This document shows positions 52,933 through 61,999 of a stretch of DNA of 64,000 bases, one piece after another. The number at the start of each line of letters is the position of its first letter. Within the stretch, counting starts at the first letter, position 1. The notes under the pieces were generated by a model. That model was given only the letters and a program-made list of their open reading frames with translations. It was not told where the DNA came from and made no database searches. A program made the position numbers and the translations under genes. The DNA is from Qipengyuania flavescens (GTDB lineage Bacteria > Pseudomonadota > Alphaproteobacteria > Sphingomonadales > Sphingomonadaceae). The stretch lies in the NCBI RefSeq assembly GCF_029688735.1, contig NZ_JARULD010000001.1, positions 372,001 to 436,000 on the forward strand, given 5' to 3'.

Positions 52933-53526
52933 TCAAACAGGCCGCCGCGCTCTGAGCGCCTGCGCCAAGGTGCCCTCATCGAGGTAATCGAGCTCCCCTC
53001 CGACGGGCAGGCCGTGCGCCAGCTGCGTAATGCGTACCGGATAGGCCTCCAGCCGCTCGGCGAGATAGTGCGCCGTCGTCTGCCCCTCCAGCGTGGCGTT
53101 CATGGCGAGGACGATTTCATCCACCCCGCCTTCCCCTACCCGCGCCATCAGGCTGGCGATGTTGAGGTCCTCGGGCCGCACACCGTCCAGCGCCGACAAT
53201 TTGCCGCCGAGCACATGGTAGCGCCCGGTAAACAGTTTCGCGCGGTCGAGCGCCCACAGGTCGGACACGTCCTCTACCACGCACAGGCTCTTGCCGTCGC
53301 GGCGCGGGTCGGCGCAGATGGCGCAGGGGTTGCGCGTGTCCACATTGCCGCAGGTTTCGCATTCGACCAGCGCCTCGCCCACCGTGGCCAACGCTTCGAG
53401 CAGCGCGGGCAGCGCCGTCTCGCGCCGCTTGACCAGCCAGAGCACCGCCCGCCGCGCGCTGCGCGGGCCGAGGCCGGGCAGGCGGGCCAGCGCCGAGGCT
53501 AGGGTTTCGATCTCTTGCGATGCCAT
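52933..53526 (-). CDS. recR: Recombination mediator protein RecR
   Basis: 197 residues. Helix-hairpin-helix segment [19 protein letters not shown], a C4 zinc finger in [16 protein letters not shown], then the Toprim domain with [14 protein letters not shown] and [18 protein letters not shown]. Loads RecA at gaps with RecO/RecF. Start ATG 53526 leaves 43 bp to the divergent fmt start. The protein-coding region ends exactly at the outer edge of repeat element copy 2. Confidence 0.95.
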   Translation of the reverse strand: MASQEIETLASALARLPGLGPRSARRAVLWLVKRRETALPALLEALATVGEALVECETCGNVDTRNPCAICADPRRDGKSLCVVEDVSDLWALDRAKLFTGRYHVLGGKLSALDGVRPEDLNIASLMARVGEGGVDEIVLAMNATLEGQTTAHYLAERLEAYPVRITQLAHGLPVGGELDYLDEGTLAQALRARRPV

Positions 53527-53569
53527 CGCGCCACAGATAGGGGCGCGGGCGAGACAGAGAAAGGCCGCA

Positions 53570-54478
53570 ATGCGCATTATCTTCATGGGTAGCCCGGATT
53601 TCGCCGTGCCGACGCTGCAGGCGCTGGTCGATGCGGCGCATGAGGTGGTGTGTGTCTACACCCAGCCGCCACGGCCGGGCGGGCGGCGCGGCAAGGAGCT
53701 GACGCGCACTCCGGTGCACCAGCGGGCCGACGATCTCGGGATCGAAGTACGGCATCCCAAGTCGCTCAAATCTGCCGAAGAGAAGGAGGCGTTTGCTGCG
53801 CTGGAGGCCGATGTCGCGGTGGTCGCCGCCTACGGACTGATCCTGCCGCAACCGATCCTAGATGCGCCGAAGCACGGTTGCCTCAACGTCCATGCCTCGA
53901 TCCTGCCGCGCTGGCGTGGAGCGGCCCCGATCCACCGCGCGATGATGGCGGGCGATCCGGTCACCGGCGTCACGATCATGCAGATGGAAGCGGGCCTCGA
54001 CACCGGCCCCATGCTCACGATGGCGCGCACGCCGATCGAGGACAAGACGACCGGCGAACTGACCGAGGAACTGGCCGAGATCGGCGCGCAGCTGATGGTC
54101 GGCACGCTGATCGATATCGATATGCTGCATCCGCTGGAGCAGGACGACACGCAAGCGACCTATGCCGCCAAGATCGACAAGGCCGAGGCGCGGATCGACT
54201 GGGCTCGGCCTGCCGAGGATGTGGTCCGGCAGGTGCATGGTCTCTCGCCCTTCCCCGGTGCGTGGTTCAAGCTCGATGGCCAGCGGGTCAAGCTGCTGCG
54301 AGCGGAGATTGCCGAAGGCAGCGGCGCTCCCGGCGAAGTGATCGACGACCGGCTCGCGATTGCCTGCGGCGAAGGCGCGATCCGCCCAATCGAATTGCAG
54401 CGCGAGGGCAAGCCGAAGATGGACCTCGACGCTTTCCTGCGCGGCAATGCGGTGCCCCAAGGCAGCGTGCTGGGCTGA
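53570..54478 (+). CDS. fmt: Methionyl-tRNA formyltransferase
   Basis: 302 residues. Formylates initiator Met-tRNA using 10-formyltetrahydrofolate, supplying the group that Def later removes. [20 protein letters not shown] at the start, catalytic segment with Asn-His: [22 protein letters not shown], then [16 protein letters not shown] and the C-terminal tRNA-binding domain (about 208-302). The truA gene follows, separated by a 25-bp inverted repeat. The usual def-fmt pairing is split into divergent units here, with def on the other strand. Confidence 0.95.
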   Translation: MRIIFMGSPDFAVPTLQALVDAAHEVVCVYTQPPRPGGRRGKELTRTPVHQRADDLGIEVRHPKSLKSAEEKEAFAALEADVAVVAAYGLILPQPILDAPKHGCLNVHASILPRWRGAAPIHRAMMAGDPVTGVTIMQMEAGLDTGPMLTMARTPIEDKTTGELTEELAEIGAQLMVGTLIDIDMLHPLEQDDTQATYAAKIDKAEARIDWARPAEDVVRQVHGLSPFPGAWFKLDGQRVKLLRAEIAEGSGAPGEVIDDRLAIACGEGAIRPIELQREGKPKMDLDAFLRGNAVPQGSVLG

Positions 54479-54482
54479 TGTC

Positions 54483-54571
54483 GGCGCATGGCCTTCGACA
54501 GGCTCAGCAAGAGCGGGCTTTGTCCCCAATCCCACATCCGCTCAGCCTGAGCCTGTCGAAGGCCATGCGCC
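54483..54571. repeat. REP-like 25-bp perfect inverted repeat between fmt and truA
   Basis: Arms 54483-54507 and 54547-54571 are perfect reverse complements around a 39-nt spacer; the core is CCTTCGACAGGCTCAG. It shares the CTTCGACA(A/G)GCTC core with 34780-34874. It could act as a transcript-end stabiliser or terminator between the coupled genes fmt and truA, although no T-tract is visible. Confidence 0.85.
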
Positions 54572-54584
54572 TACCGATGCGCCG

Positions 54585-55334
54585 ATGACCCGCTTCGCCC
54601 TCACCCTCGAATTCGACGGCACGCCGTTCTTCGGCCTCCAGCGCCAGAAAGACGGGCCGAGCGTGCAGCAGTCGGTGGAAGAAGCCGCTTTCCGGATTCT
54701 GGGAGAGGACGTGCGCCTCCACAGCGCGGGCCGCACCGATACCGGCGTCCACGCGCTCGCCATGCGCAGCCATATGGACATCGCCAAGGAGATTGCGCCC
54801 TTCCGCCTGATGGAGGCGCTGAACGCGCATCTGCGGCCCGATCCGATCGCCGTGACCCATTGCGAGATCGTACCCGACGACTGGCACGCGCGTTTCTCCT
54901 GCACGGGCCGCAGCTATGTCTATCGCATCGCCAATCGCCGTGCGCCGCTGACGCTGGAGAAGGACCGACTGTGGCAAGTCGGCACGCCGCTCGACCACCA
55001 GGCCATGCACCGCGCAGCGCAAGCGCTGGTGGGCCTGCACGATTTCACCACCTTCCGCTCGGTTCATTGCCAGGCGGACAGCCCGGTCAAGACGCTCGAC
55101 CGGCTGGATGTCGAGCGAGATGGCGAGGAAGTCCGCATCCACGCCGCCGCGCGCAGCTTCCTCCACCACCAGGTGCGCAGCATGGTCGGCTGCCTCGCGC
55201 TGGTCGGCATGGGTCGGTGGCGCGAGGAACAGGTGGCAGAGGCTCTGGAAGCGAAGGATCGGCAGGCGCTCGGCCTCAACGCACCGCCGCACGGGCTCTA
55301 CTTCGTCGAGGCGACCTATCCCGGCGACGCTTGA
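54585..55334 (+). CDS. truA: tRNA pseudouridine synthase A
   Basis: 249 residues; converts U38-40 in the anticodon arm of many tRNAs to pseudouridine. Catalytic Asp in the motif [13 protein letters not shown] (about 47-59), plus [43 protein letters not shown] and [11 protein letters not shown]. Start ATG 54585 lies directly after the REP-like repeat. It follows fmt on the same strand. Confidence 0.95.
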   Translation: MTRFALTLEFDGTPFFGLQRQKDGPSVQQSVEEAAFRILGEDVRLHSAGRTDTGVHALAMRSHMDIAKEIAPFRLMEALNAHLRPDPIAVTHCEIVPDDWHARFSCTGRSYVYRIANRRAPLTLEKDRLWQVGTPLDHQAMHRAAQALVGLHDFTTFRSVHCQADSPVKTLDRLDVERDGEEVRIHAAARSFLHHQVRSMVGCLALVGMGRWREEQVAEALEAKDRQALGLNAPPHGLYFVEATYPGDA

Positions 55335-55415
55335 CGTTGCGGCACCCTAGCCAAGCCGGATCGGTAAGCGTAGCGGGTCAGAGATACGTTTCACGATGCA
55401 ACGAAAGGGACAAGG

Positions 55416-56528
55416 ATGGCCTACACTGGCAAGCAGCTTTTCACCACGCTGACGAGCGACGGCACGCTCACTCTCGAGCTGGAGGACACAACCTTCCCCG
55501 ATCCGACGGGCAACCAGGTCCTCGTCAAGATGGAGGCTGCGCCGATCAACCCGTCGGATCTCGCGATCCTGACCGGGGCGGCCGATTTCGAGAATGCCGA
55601 CTATTCGCCGGGCAAGGTCGTCGCCAAGATGCCGGAGCCGTTCAACAGCGGCCAGAAGGCGCGCCACGGCCAGCGACTGCCGGCTGGCAATGAGGGCGCG
55701 GGCACGGTCGTCGCCACGGGCGATAGCGACATGGCCAAGGCGCTGATGGGCCAGCGCGTCGCCTGCGTTCCGGGTAGCGCCTATTCCGAATACGCCATCG
55801 CCGATGCCTCCATGTGCCTGCCGCTGGGTGATCACAGCGCAGAGGACGGCGCATCGAGCTTCGTCAACCCGATGACTGCGCTTGGCTTCGCCGAGAATGC
55901 GAAGATGGACGGCGCGAAATCGATCCTCCACACGGTCGGCGCCTCGAACCTGGGCCAGATGCTGGTAAAGATCTGCCAGGAAGACGGCCTCGGCCTCGTC
56001 AACATCGTGCGCAAACCCGATCAAATCGAGCTGCTGAGGGGCCTCGGCGCAAGCCATGTGGTCAATTCGTCGGACGACGATTTCATGGATCAGCTCAAAT
56101 CCGCGATCGACGAGACCGACGCCTTCTACGGCTTCGATCCGATTGGCGGCGGCAAGATGGTCGATCACTGCTTCAAGGCGATGGAGCAGGTCGCGGTCGG
56201 CAAGATGACCGAATATTCGCGCTATGGTTCCAACCAGCAGAAGCGCATGTTCATCTATGGCCGCCTCGACTTCGGGCCGACCACGCTGACGCCGAGCTAT
56301 GGCTTCGGCTGGACGCTGTCGGGCTGGCTGCTGACGCCGTTCCTGCAGCAGGCGGGTATGGAAACCGTCGGGCGCATGCGCAAGCGCGTGCTCGACAACC
56401 TCACGACCACCTTCGCCAGCAGCTACAAGACCAAGGTCGACCTCGAGGGCATGCTGACCAAGGACGCGATACTCGACTATCGCCAGATGAAGACCGGCGA
56501 GAAGTATCTGGTGACGCCGAATGGGTAA
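55416..56528 (+). CDS. Medium-chain dehydrogenase/reductase family protein without zinc ligands
   Basis: 370 residues of the MDR superfamily, most like quinone/enoyl reductase types. GroES-like N-domain with PINPSDLAILTG, NEGAGTVVATG, and the nucleotide-binding domain with ILHTVGASNLGQMLVKICQ. None of the Zn ligands of classical alcohol dehydrogenases is visible, so it is a zinc-free reductase. The C-terminus GEKYLVTPNG is ordinary. The nucleotide motif is unusual (VGASNLG in place of AAGGVG), so the cofactor choice is uncertain. Substrate unknown. Confidence 0.85.
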   Translation: MAYTGKQLFTTLTSDGTLTLELEDTTFPDPTGNQVLVKMEAAPINPSDLAILTGAADFENADYSPGKVVAKMPEPFNSGQKARHGQRLPAGNEGAGTVVATGDSDMAKALMGQRVACVPGSAYSEYAIADASMCLPLGDHSAEDGASSFVNPMTALGFAENAKMDGAKSILHTVGASNLGQMLVKICQEDGLGLVNIVRKPDQIELLRGLGASHVVNSSDDDFMDQLKSAIDETDAFYGFDPIGGGKMVDHCFKAMEQVAVGKMTEYSRYGSNQQKRMFIYGRLDFGPTTLTPSYGFGWTLSGWLLTPFLQQAGMETVGRMRKRVLDNLTTTFASSYKTKVDLEGMLTKDAILDYRQMKTGEKYLVTPNG

Positions 56529-56531
56529 CGC

Positions 56532-57509
56532 TTAACGCCCGTCGAAGGCGCGCTGGAGGGCGGCGGGATTGGTCTCGCCGCTCGCCAGCAGCAATTGCAG
56601 GAGGATCCGCGCCTTTTGCGGGTTGAGCGCGCGGGCTGCGACGAAGCCGTTGGCATCGTCTTCCGGCTCGCGATCGACCAGTCCTTCGTCGGCACGGCTA
56701 GCGCGAACCACGGCGACGCCTGACGCTGCGGCGTCTACCAACGCCTGACGCACGGGTTCTGGCATATTGCCCTCGCCTACACCCGAAACGACAACGCCGC
56801 GTGTATTCTCGCCCAGCTGGCACTTCACTGCGCTGGCATCCTGCCCGGCGTAGACATAGACGACTGCCACCTTGGGCAAATCGTCGCACCACGCGAAGCG
56901 CGCATCCTCGCGGTCACCCCACGGCGCACCGAACCATTCGAGCGTGCCGGGTGTGACCAGCGCAATCGATTCGCGCGGGAAACCGCGAAACGCTTCCGAA
57001 CCGCGCGTGCGGACCTTGCGCACATCGCGCGCGGCGAACACACGGTCCCCCATCACGACCAGCGCCCCGCGACCTGCTGCATTCGCGTCACAGGCCACGC
57101 GGACGGCGTTGGCGAAATTCCGCAGCCCGTCATAGCCGACCGCATCCGCCGGTCGCATCGCGCCCACCACCACCACCGGCTTGGTAGAGGGCAGCGTCAA
57201 ATCGAGCAGGAAGGCCGTTTCCTCCAGGGTATCGGTGCCATGGGTCACGATCACGCCCGCGCATTCCGGATCGTCGAGCGCTTCCATTGTCGCGCGATGA
57301 AGCGGGTTCCATACCTGCGGGCCGATATCCGCCGAATCGATGTTGGCGATCTGATGGCCCGAAAGCTCCGCCTCCAGCCCCAGTCCGCCCACGCGTTCTA
57401 GATAGTCCTCGATCCCGATCTCGCCCGCGCGGTAATCCTGCGCGATCGCATTGCCCGCGATCCCGGCGATGGTGCCGCCGGTGGCGAGAACGGTGAGCCT
57501 GGTCGTCAT
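56532..57509 (-). CDS. L-asparaginase (bacterial type II-like)
   Basis: 325-residue amidohydrolase that splits L-asparagine to aspartate and ammonia. Signature TGGTIAG with the nucleophile Thr12 (LATGGTIAGIAG) and HGTDTLEETAF with the second Thr-Asp pair. The MRPADAVGYDGLRN segment and the C-terminal half fit the AnsB-like fold. No signal peptide, so cytoplasmic. It ends 3 bp from the convergent MDR gene. Confidence 0.93.
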   Translation of the reverse strand: MTTRLTVLATGGTIAGIAGNAIAQDYRAGEIGIEDYLERVGGLGLEAELSGHQIANIDSADIGPQVWNPLHRATMEALDDPECAGVIVTHGTDTLEETAFLLDLTLPSTKPVVVVGAMRPADAVGYDGLRNFANAVRVACDANAAGRGALVVMGDRVFAARDVRKVRTRGSEAFRGFPRESIALVTPGTLEWFGAPWGDREDARFAWCDDLPKVAVVYVYAGQDASAVKCQLGENTRGVVVSGVGEGNMPEPVRQALVDAAASGVAVVRASRADEGLVDREPEDDANGFVAARALNPQKARILLQLLLASGETNPAALQRAFDGR

Positions 57510-57545
57510 GCGCGCCGCCTAGCTGCCGATTGGCGATCTCGGCAA

Positions 57546-57573
57546 TTGATTTTAAGATTTGCGGCGCTATGTG
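57546..57573 (+). promoter_or_regulatory. Candidate promoter of tRNA-Val
   Basis: TTGATT (57546-57551) and TATGTG (57568-57573) with a 16-bp spacer, 35 bp before the tRNA. The -10 is weak. The 98 bp between asparaginase and the tRNA hold no other feature. Confidence 0.25.
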
Positions 57574-57607
57574 CAGCGGACCGCCGCACCGGCGGTACCC
57601 GTGGTTG

Positions 57608-57683
57608 GGGCGATTAGCTCAGTTGGTAGAGCATCTCGTTTACACCGAGAGGGTCGGCAGTTCGAGCCTGTCATCGCCCACCA
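57608..57683 (+). tRNA. tRNA-Val (anticodon TAC)
   Basis: 76 nt with a full cloverleaf. Acceptor GGGCGAT pairs with ATCGCCC (57673-57679), D-arm GCTCAGTTGGTAGAGC, anticodon stem TCTCG/CGAGA around loop TTTACAC with anticodon TAC reading GUA valine codons, variable loop GGGTC, T-arm GGCAGTTCGAGCCTGTC. The CCA end is encoded in the genome (57681-57683). Confidence 0.97.
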
Positions 57684-57705
57684 CCACTCCTGATGAAGCC
57701 TGACT

Positions 57706-58281
57706 CTATCCGCCAATCGCCTCGTCGATTGCGGCCCGGGCGTCCTCGCTCGACCAATCGTAATCGCCCGATACGCGCCAGAGCTCCTGCCCCATCGCAT
57801 CGTAGAGCACGGTCGTCGGCATGACCCCGCCGCCGATGGCGAAGCCCAGCTCGCCCTCGGGGTCCATCCAAGACCCGAGCATTGCGAAGTCGCGCTCGGC
57901 GAAGAACGGGCCGACCTTTTCCGCGCCCTGCATATCCTGGCTGACGGTCAGCACGCGAAGCTCGCTATCGTAATCGACTGCCAGCTCGTCGAGCAGCGGC
58001 ATTTCCTTCACGCAAGGCGCGCACCAGGTGGCCCAGAGGTTCACCAGCACCGGCGTGCCCTGCAACGCGCCCATATTAAGCATATCCCCCTGCAGGTCGC
58101 GCACATTGCTCGCCGGCATCAGGGTGCCGGCTTGCGAACGGTCGATCTCGCCGGTTGGCGCGGGCGTAGCGGTGCTTTCTTGCACGGTGTCCGGCGTCCC
58201 CCTATCGCAAGCGGCGACAAGCAGACCCAGGGTGAATGCAGCAGTGAGCGACAAGCGGGACAATTCGGGCTCCAATGCCAT
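57706..58281 (-). CDS. TlpA/ResA-like thioredoxin-fold lipoprotein
   Basis: 191 residues: lipoprotein signal with lipobox VAAC (Cys25), a Pro/Thr-rich linker, then a thioredoxin-fold domain with the active site [13 protein letters not shown] (84-96). Such proteins reduce periplasmic disulfides, often for cytochrome c maturation. The cis-Pro is in [12 protein letters not shown]. Start ATG 58281 overlaps the argH 5' end head to head; a TTG further in (about codon 10) would also give a short signal. Divergent with argH. Confidence 0.9.
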   Translation of the reverse strand: MALEPELSRLSLTAAFTLGLLVAACDRGTPDTVQESTATPAPTGEIDRSQAGTLMPASNVRDLQGDMLNMGALQGTPVLVNLWATWCAPCVKEMPLLDELAVDYDSELRVLTVSQDMQGAEKVGPFFAERDFAMLGSWMDPEGELGFAIGGGVMPTTVLYDAMGQELWRVSGDYDWSSEDARAAIDEAIGG

Positions 58282-59656
58282 GTGGGGCGGCAGGTTCGCA
58301 CAGGGGCCTAGCGCGATCATGCGTGAAATCAACGCCTCGATCCCGTTCGACAAGGCACTGTGGCGACATGATATCGAAGCGAGCAAGGCGCATGTCGCCA
58401 TGCTCGGCGCGCAGGGCATCGTCACGGCCAAGGACATGGCGATCATCACCGAGGGCCTCGACAAGGTCGCCGCCGAATATGCGCGCGAGGGTGTGCCGGA
58501 GGACTGGGACCTCGAAGACATCCACATGACCACCGAGAGCCGCCTCGCCGAGCTAATCGGTCCGGCAGCAGGACGTCTCCACACCGCGCGCAGCCGCAAC
58601 GACCAGGTGGCGACCGATTTTCGCCTCTGGGTGCGCGACGCGCTCGACCAGATCGATGCGGGATTGCTGGCACTGCAACAGGCGCTGGTGACGCGCGCCG
58701 GAGAGCATGCGGCCAGCATCATGCCCGGTTTCACCCATTTGCAGACCGCGCAGCCGGTGACGCTCGGGCATCACCTCATGGCCTATTACGAGATGATCGC
58801 GCGCGATCGCAGCCGGTTTGCGGACGCGCGGGCGCGGATGAACGAAAGCCCGCTCGGCAGTGCAGCACTGGCCGGGACCGGCTTCCCGATCGACCGCGAA
58901 GCGACCGCGCAGGCGCTCGGCTTCGAGCGGCCGACGCGTAACAGCCTCGATGCCGTGTCCGACCGCGACTTCGCGCTCGATTACCTGATGGCGGCAAGCC
59001 AGTGCGCGCTGCACCTGAGCCGCCTCGCCGAAGAGTTCATCATCTGGGCCAGCCAGCCCTTCGGCTTCGTGCGCATGCCCGATACGCTTTCCACCGGCAG
59101 CTCGATCATGCCGCAGAAGAAGAACCCCGACGCCGCCGAGCTGGTGCGCGGACATGCGGGCCGTGTGATCGGCTGCGCTACCGCGCTGATGGTGACGATG
59201 AAGGGCCTCCCTCTGGCCTATTCCAAGGACATGCAGGACGACAAACCGCCCGTCTTCGAAGCGCACGGCCTGATGGCACTGAGCATCGCCGCGATGACCG
59301 GCATGGTGGCGGACAGCGACTTCAGGACCGGGCGCATGCGCGAAGCGGCCGAACTCGGCTATGCCACCGCCACCGACCTTGCCGACTGGCTGGTGCGCGA
59401 GGCGGACATTCCTTTCCGCGAGGCGCACCACATTACCGGCGCTGCCGTGAAGCGGGCCGAGACCGACCGCGTGACGCTCGACCAGCTGCCGCTGGACGTG
59501 CTCAAGGCAATCGACGGGCGGATCGACGAGCGCGTTTACAAGGCGTTGTCGGTCGATGCCTCGGTCGCCTCGCGCAGTTCCTATGGCGGAACCGCGCCCG
59601 AACAGGTAAAGGCGCAGGTTCACGCCGCGCGCAAGGCGCTGGGAATGGATGCCTAG
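58244..59656 (+). CDS. argH: Argininosuccinate lyase
   Basis: Last step of arginine synthesis: argininosuccinate to arginine and fumarate. 470 residues from GTG 58244 ([18 protein letters not shown]), chosen because alphaproteobacterial ArgH proteins carry the same short S-K-SN-x-MWGGRF lead; ATG 58280 would start at MWGGRF. Fumarase-family signature [19 protein letters not shown], catalytic SRNDQVATD and the HTRS-like segment. The start region lies inside the divergent TlpA-like gene. The lptM-like, lysA and cysG-like genes follow as one run. Confidence 0.93.
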   Translation: MSDKRDNSGSNAMWGGRFAQGPSAIMREINASIPFDKALWRHDIEASKAHVAMLGAQGIVTAKDMAIITEGLDKVAAEYAREGVPEDWDLEDIHMTTESRLAELIGPAAGRLHTARSRNDQVATDFRLWVRDALDQIDAGLLALQQALVTRAGEHAASIMPGFTHLQTAQPVTLGHHLMAYYEMIARDRSRFADARARMNESPLGSAALAGTGFPIDREATAQALGFERPTRNSLDAVSDRDFALDYLMAASQCALHLSRLAEEFIIWASQPFGFVRMPDTLSTGSSIMPQKKNPDAAELVRGHAGRVIGCATALMVTMKGLPLAYSKDMQDDKPPVFEAHGLMALSIAAMTGMVADSDFRTGRMREAAELGYATATDLADWLVREADIPFREAHHITGAAVKRAETDRVTLDQLPLDVLKAIDGRIDERVYKALSVDASVASRSSYGGTAPEQVKAQVHAARKALGMDA

Positions 59657-59893
59657 ATGAACAGATTGCCGATCTTAGTGTGCGCGCTCGCGCTCGCCGC
59701 CTGCGGTCAGAAGGCCGACCTCGCGCCGGTCGAGGGCGCGGCGCTGCCGCCGGCCCCCTATGGCGCGGAAGTCCAGCCGAGCGCGGACGAACTGCTCGTG
59801 CTCGACCCGCAGGCGGCGCCCGATCGCTCGGTCGAACTGCGCACCCGCTCCGAAGAACGCGAGGACGATCCCTTCGACCTGCCGCCCGAGTAG
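59657..59893 (+). CDS. Small lipoprotein (LptM-like)
   Basis: 78 residues with lipobox LAAC (Cys16) and CGQKADL, close to the CGxKGPL sequence at the start of LptM (YifL) proteins, which help mature the LptDE translocon in E. coli. It is immediately after the argH stop and before lysA, a position often seen in alphaproteobacteria. The longer acidic C-terminus is not typical, so the LptM assignment is tentative. Confidence 0.7.
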   Translation: MNRLPILVCALALAACGQKADLAPVEGAALPPAPYGAEVQPSADELLVLDPQAAPDRSVELRTRSEEREDDPFDLPPE

Positions 59894-59956
59894 GTTCTCA
59901 GCCGAAAAGCACAGCTTGCTCGACTCGCCTTCCCGAATTCGGCAGAGGCGCTGGCC

Positions 59957-61219
59957 ATGGACCATTTCCAGCTTCGTGACGGCGTGCTCCATGCCGAAGA
60001 CGTGCCCCTGCCGCGCATTGCCGAAGAGGTCGGCACGCCGGTCTATGTCTATTCGCGCGCCACACTGACCCGCCATGCCCGCGTGTTCCGCGATGCGCTG
60101 GGAGAGCTCGACAATCCGCACATCGCCTTCGCGGTAAAATCCAATCCCAACCTCGCCGTACTGAAAGTTCTGGCGAACGAAGGCTATGGCGCGGATGTCG
60201 TCTCCGGCGGCGAACTGACGCGTGCGCTGAAGGCGGGGATGAAGCCCGAAGACATCGTGTTTTCGGGTGTCGGCAAGACTCATGCCGAGCTGCTCCAGGG
60301 CCTCGAAGCGGGCATCGGCCAGTTCAATATCGAGAGCGAAGAAGAGGGCTACGAACTCGCCGCCATCGCCGAACGGCACGGCAAGCGAGCGGCCTGCGCC
60401 CTGCGGGTGAACCCCGATGTCGATGCGCGCACGCATGAGAAGATCTCCACCGGCAAGCGCGAGAACAAGTTCGGCGTGCCGCTCGATCGGGCAGCGGAGA
60501 TATATGCGCGTCTGGCCGAGGAAGACGGCCTCGATATGCGCGGCGTCGCGGTGCACATCGGCAGCCAGCTCGGCGATCTGGAACCGCTGGAAACCGCTTT
60601 CGGGAAACTCGGCGCGTTGATTGCGGAGCTGCGCGCGCAGGGGTGCACGGTTACCCATGCCGATCTCGGCGGGGGGCTGGGCGTGCCGTACAAGGCGGGC
60701 GAAACGCTGCCCGCACCGGCGGAATACGGCGCGATGGTCGCGCGGGTGACGAAGGACTGGGACGTGCGCCTGATATTCGAACCGGGTCGCGTGATCGCAG
60801 GTAATGCCGGCGTGCTGCTGACCCGTGTCATCCGCTCCAAACGCAGCGGCAACGGCCCGCCCTTCGTAGTGGTCGATGCGGCGATGAACGATCTCGCCCG
60901 GCCTGCCATGTACGGTGCCTGGCACGATTTCGATGCAGTCGCGCCCACCGGAGACGGGATGACCGCGCATATCGTCGGCCCCATTTGCGAGACCGGCGAC
61001 ACGTTCGCCATGGACCGCGAGTGCGATGCGCTGGTCGCGGGCGATCTCGCGGTGTTCCGCACGGCGGGCGCCTATGGTGCGACCATGGCAAGCAGCTACA
61101 ATTCCCGCGGCTTCGTGGCCGAAGTGCTGGTCGACGGGGACAGATACGCGGTAGTCGCGGACCGGATCGCGGCAAGTGCGATCATGGACGCGGAACGCGT
61201 GCCGGAGTGGCTCGGCTGA
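59957..61219 (+). CDS. lysA: Diaminopimelate decarboxylase
   Basis: 420-residue PLP enzyme that makes L-lysine from meso-diaminopimelate. The PLP lysine Lys61 is in AFAVKSNPNLAVLK; GVGKTHAEL, NIESEEEGYELAAIA, HIGSQLGDLEPL and DLGGGLGVPY (Gly-rich phosphate cup) and the ICETGD motif with the catalytic Cys in VGPICETGDTFA. Part of the argH-lptM-like-lysA-cysG-like run. Confidence 0.95.
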   Translation: MDHFQLRDGVLHAEDVPLPRIAEEVGTPVYVYSRATLTRHARVFRDALGELDNPHIAFAVKSNPNLAVLKVLANEGYGADVVSGGELTRALKAGMKPEDIVFSGVGKTHAELLQGLEAGIGQFNIESEEEGYELAAIAERHGKRAACALRVNPDVDARTHEKISTGKRENKFGVPLDRAAEIYARLAEEDGLDMRGVAVHIGSQLGDLEPLETAFGKLGALIAELRAQGCTVTHADLGGGLGVPYKAGETLPAPAEYGAMVARVTKDWDVRLIFEPGRVIAGNAGVLLTRVIRSKRSGNGPPFVVVDAAMNDLARPAMYGAWHDFDAVAPTGDGMTAHIVGPICETGDTFAMDRECDALVAGDLAVFRTAGAYGATMASSYNSRGFVAEVLVDGDRYAVVADRIAASAIMDAERVPEWLG

Positions 61220-61231
61220 TGCAGGCGCGCC

Positions 61232-61999
61232 GTGCATAGCCTGCCGCTCTTCCACCGCATGGCAGGCACGCGCGTGGTGGTCGTCGGCACCGGGGACATG
61301 GCCGAGGCCAAGGCGCGGCTGGTGATGCGGGCGGGCGGCATTCCCTGCGCCGAGACCGAAGCGCATCATGCGAAGATCGGCTTCGTCGCGCTGGAGGACG
61401 AGCGCGCTGCCGAGGCGGCGGCCTTGCGACTGAAGCGCGCGGGCCTGCTGGTCAACGTCGCCGACCGGCCCGATCTGTGCGACTTCACCCTGCCCAGCGT
61501 GCTCGACCGCGATCCCGTATTGGTGGCAGTGAGCACTGGCGGAGCCTCGGCGGGGCTGGCCAAGCATTTGCGGCTGCGACTGGAAGCGCTGCTGCCGCAA
61601 TCGCTCGGCGCACTGGCGAAAGCGCTCGAAGGCGCTCGCGATGCGATCCGCCGGCGCTATCCCGAAGCCGACACCCGCCGCCGGGCACTGGACACCGCTC
61701 TAGGCGAAGGGGGCGCGCTCGATCCGTTCGAGACGAGCGATCCTGCGGCGGTACATGCATGGCTGAAGGATGTAGCGCATGAAGCCGACGGCGAGATCTT
61801 CGACTTCAGCCTCACGAGCGACGATCCCGACGACCTTACGTTGCGCCAGGCACGTGCCTTAGGCCGCGCCGACACGGTTCTGCACGATCCCCTCCTGCCC
61901 GAAGCAATCCTCGTACGCGCCCGCGCCGATGCGGTGCGCATCACCCTGCCGGCAGACCCGCCCGCAGAAGGACTAACCGTAATCCTGCGCCGCGCCTAG
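61232..61999 (+). CDS. Precorrin-2 dehydrogenase/ferrochelatase-like protein with remnant SUMT domain
   Basis: 255 residues from GTG 61232. N-terminal domain (about 1-110) resembles the CysG/Met8p NAD-dependent dehydrogenase-ferrochelatase of sirohaem synthesis: RVVVVGTGDMAEAKARLVM, LLVNVADRPDLCDFTLPSV and VAVSTGGASAGLAKHLR. The tail (191-238) is like the start of a SUMT methyltransferase domain, SDDPDDLTLRQARALGRADT and VLHDPLLPEAIL, but lacks the GxGPG motif and everything after the first quarter. So a truncated fusion. Its stop overlaps the convergent MarR-type gene. Confidence 0.85.
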   Translation: MHSLPLFHRMAGTRVVVVGTGDMAEAKARLVMRAGGIPCAETEAHHAKIGFVALEDERAAEAAALRLKRAGLLVNVADRPDLCDFTLPSVLDRDPVLVAVSTGGASAGLAKHLRLRLEALLPQSLGALAKALEGARDAIRRRYPEADTRRRALDTALGEGGALDPFETSDPAAVHAWLKDVAHEADGEIFDFSLTSDDPDDLTLRQARALGRADTVLHDPLLPEAILVRARADAVRITLPADPPAEGLTVILRRA

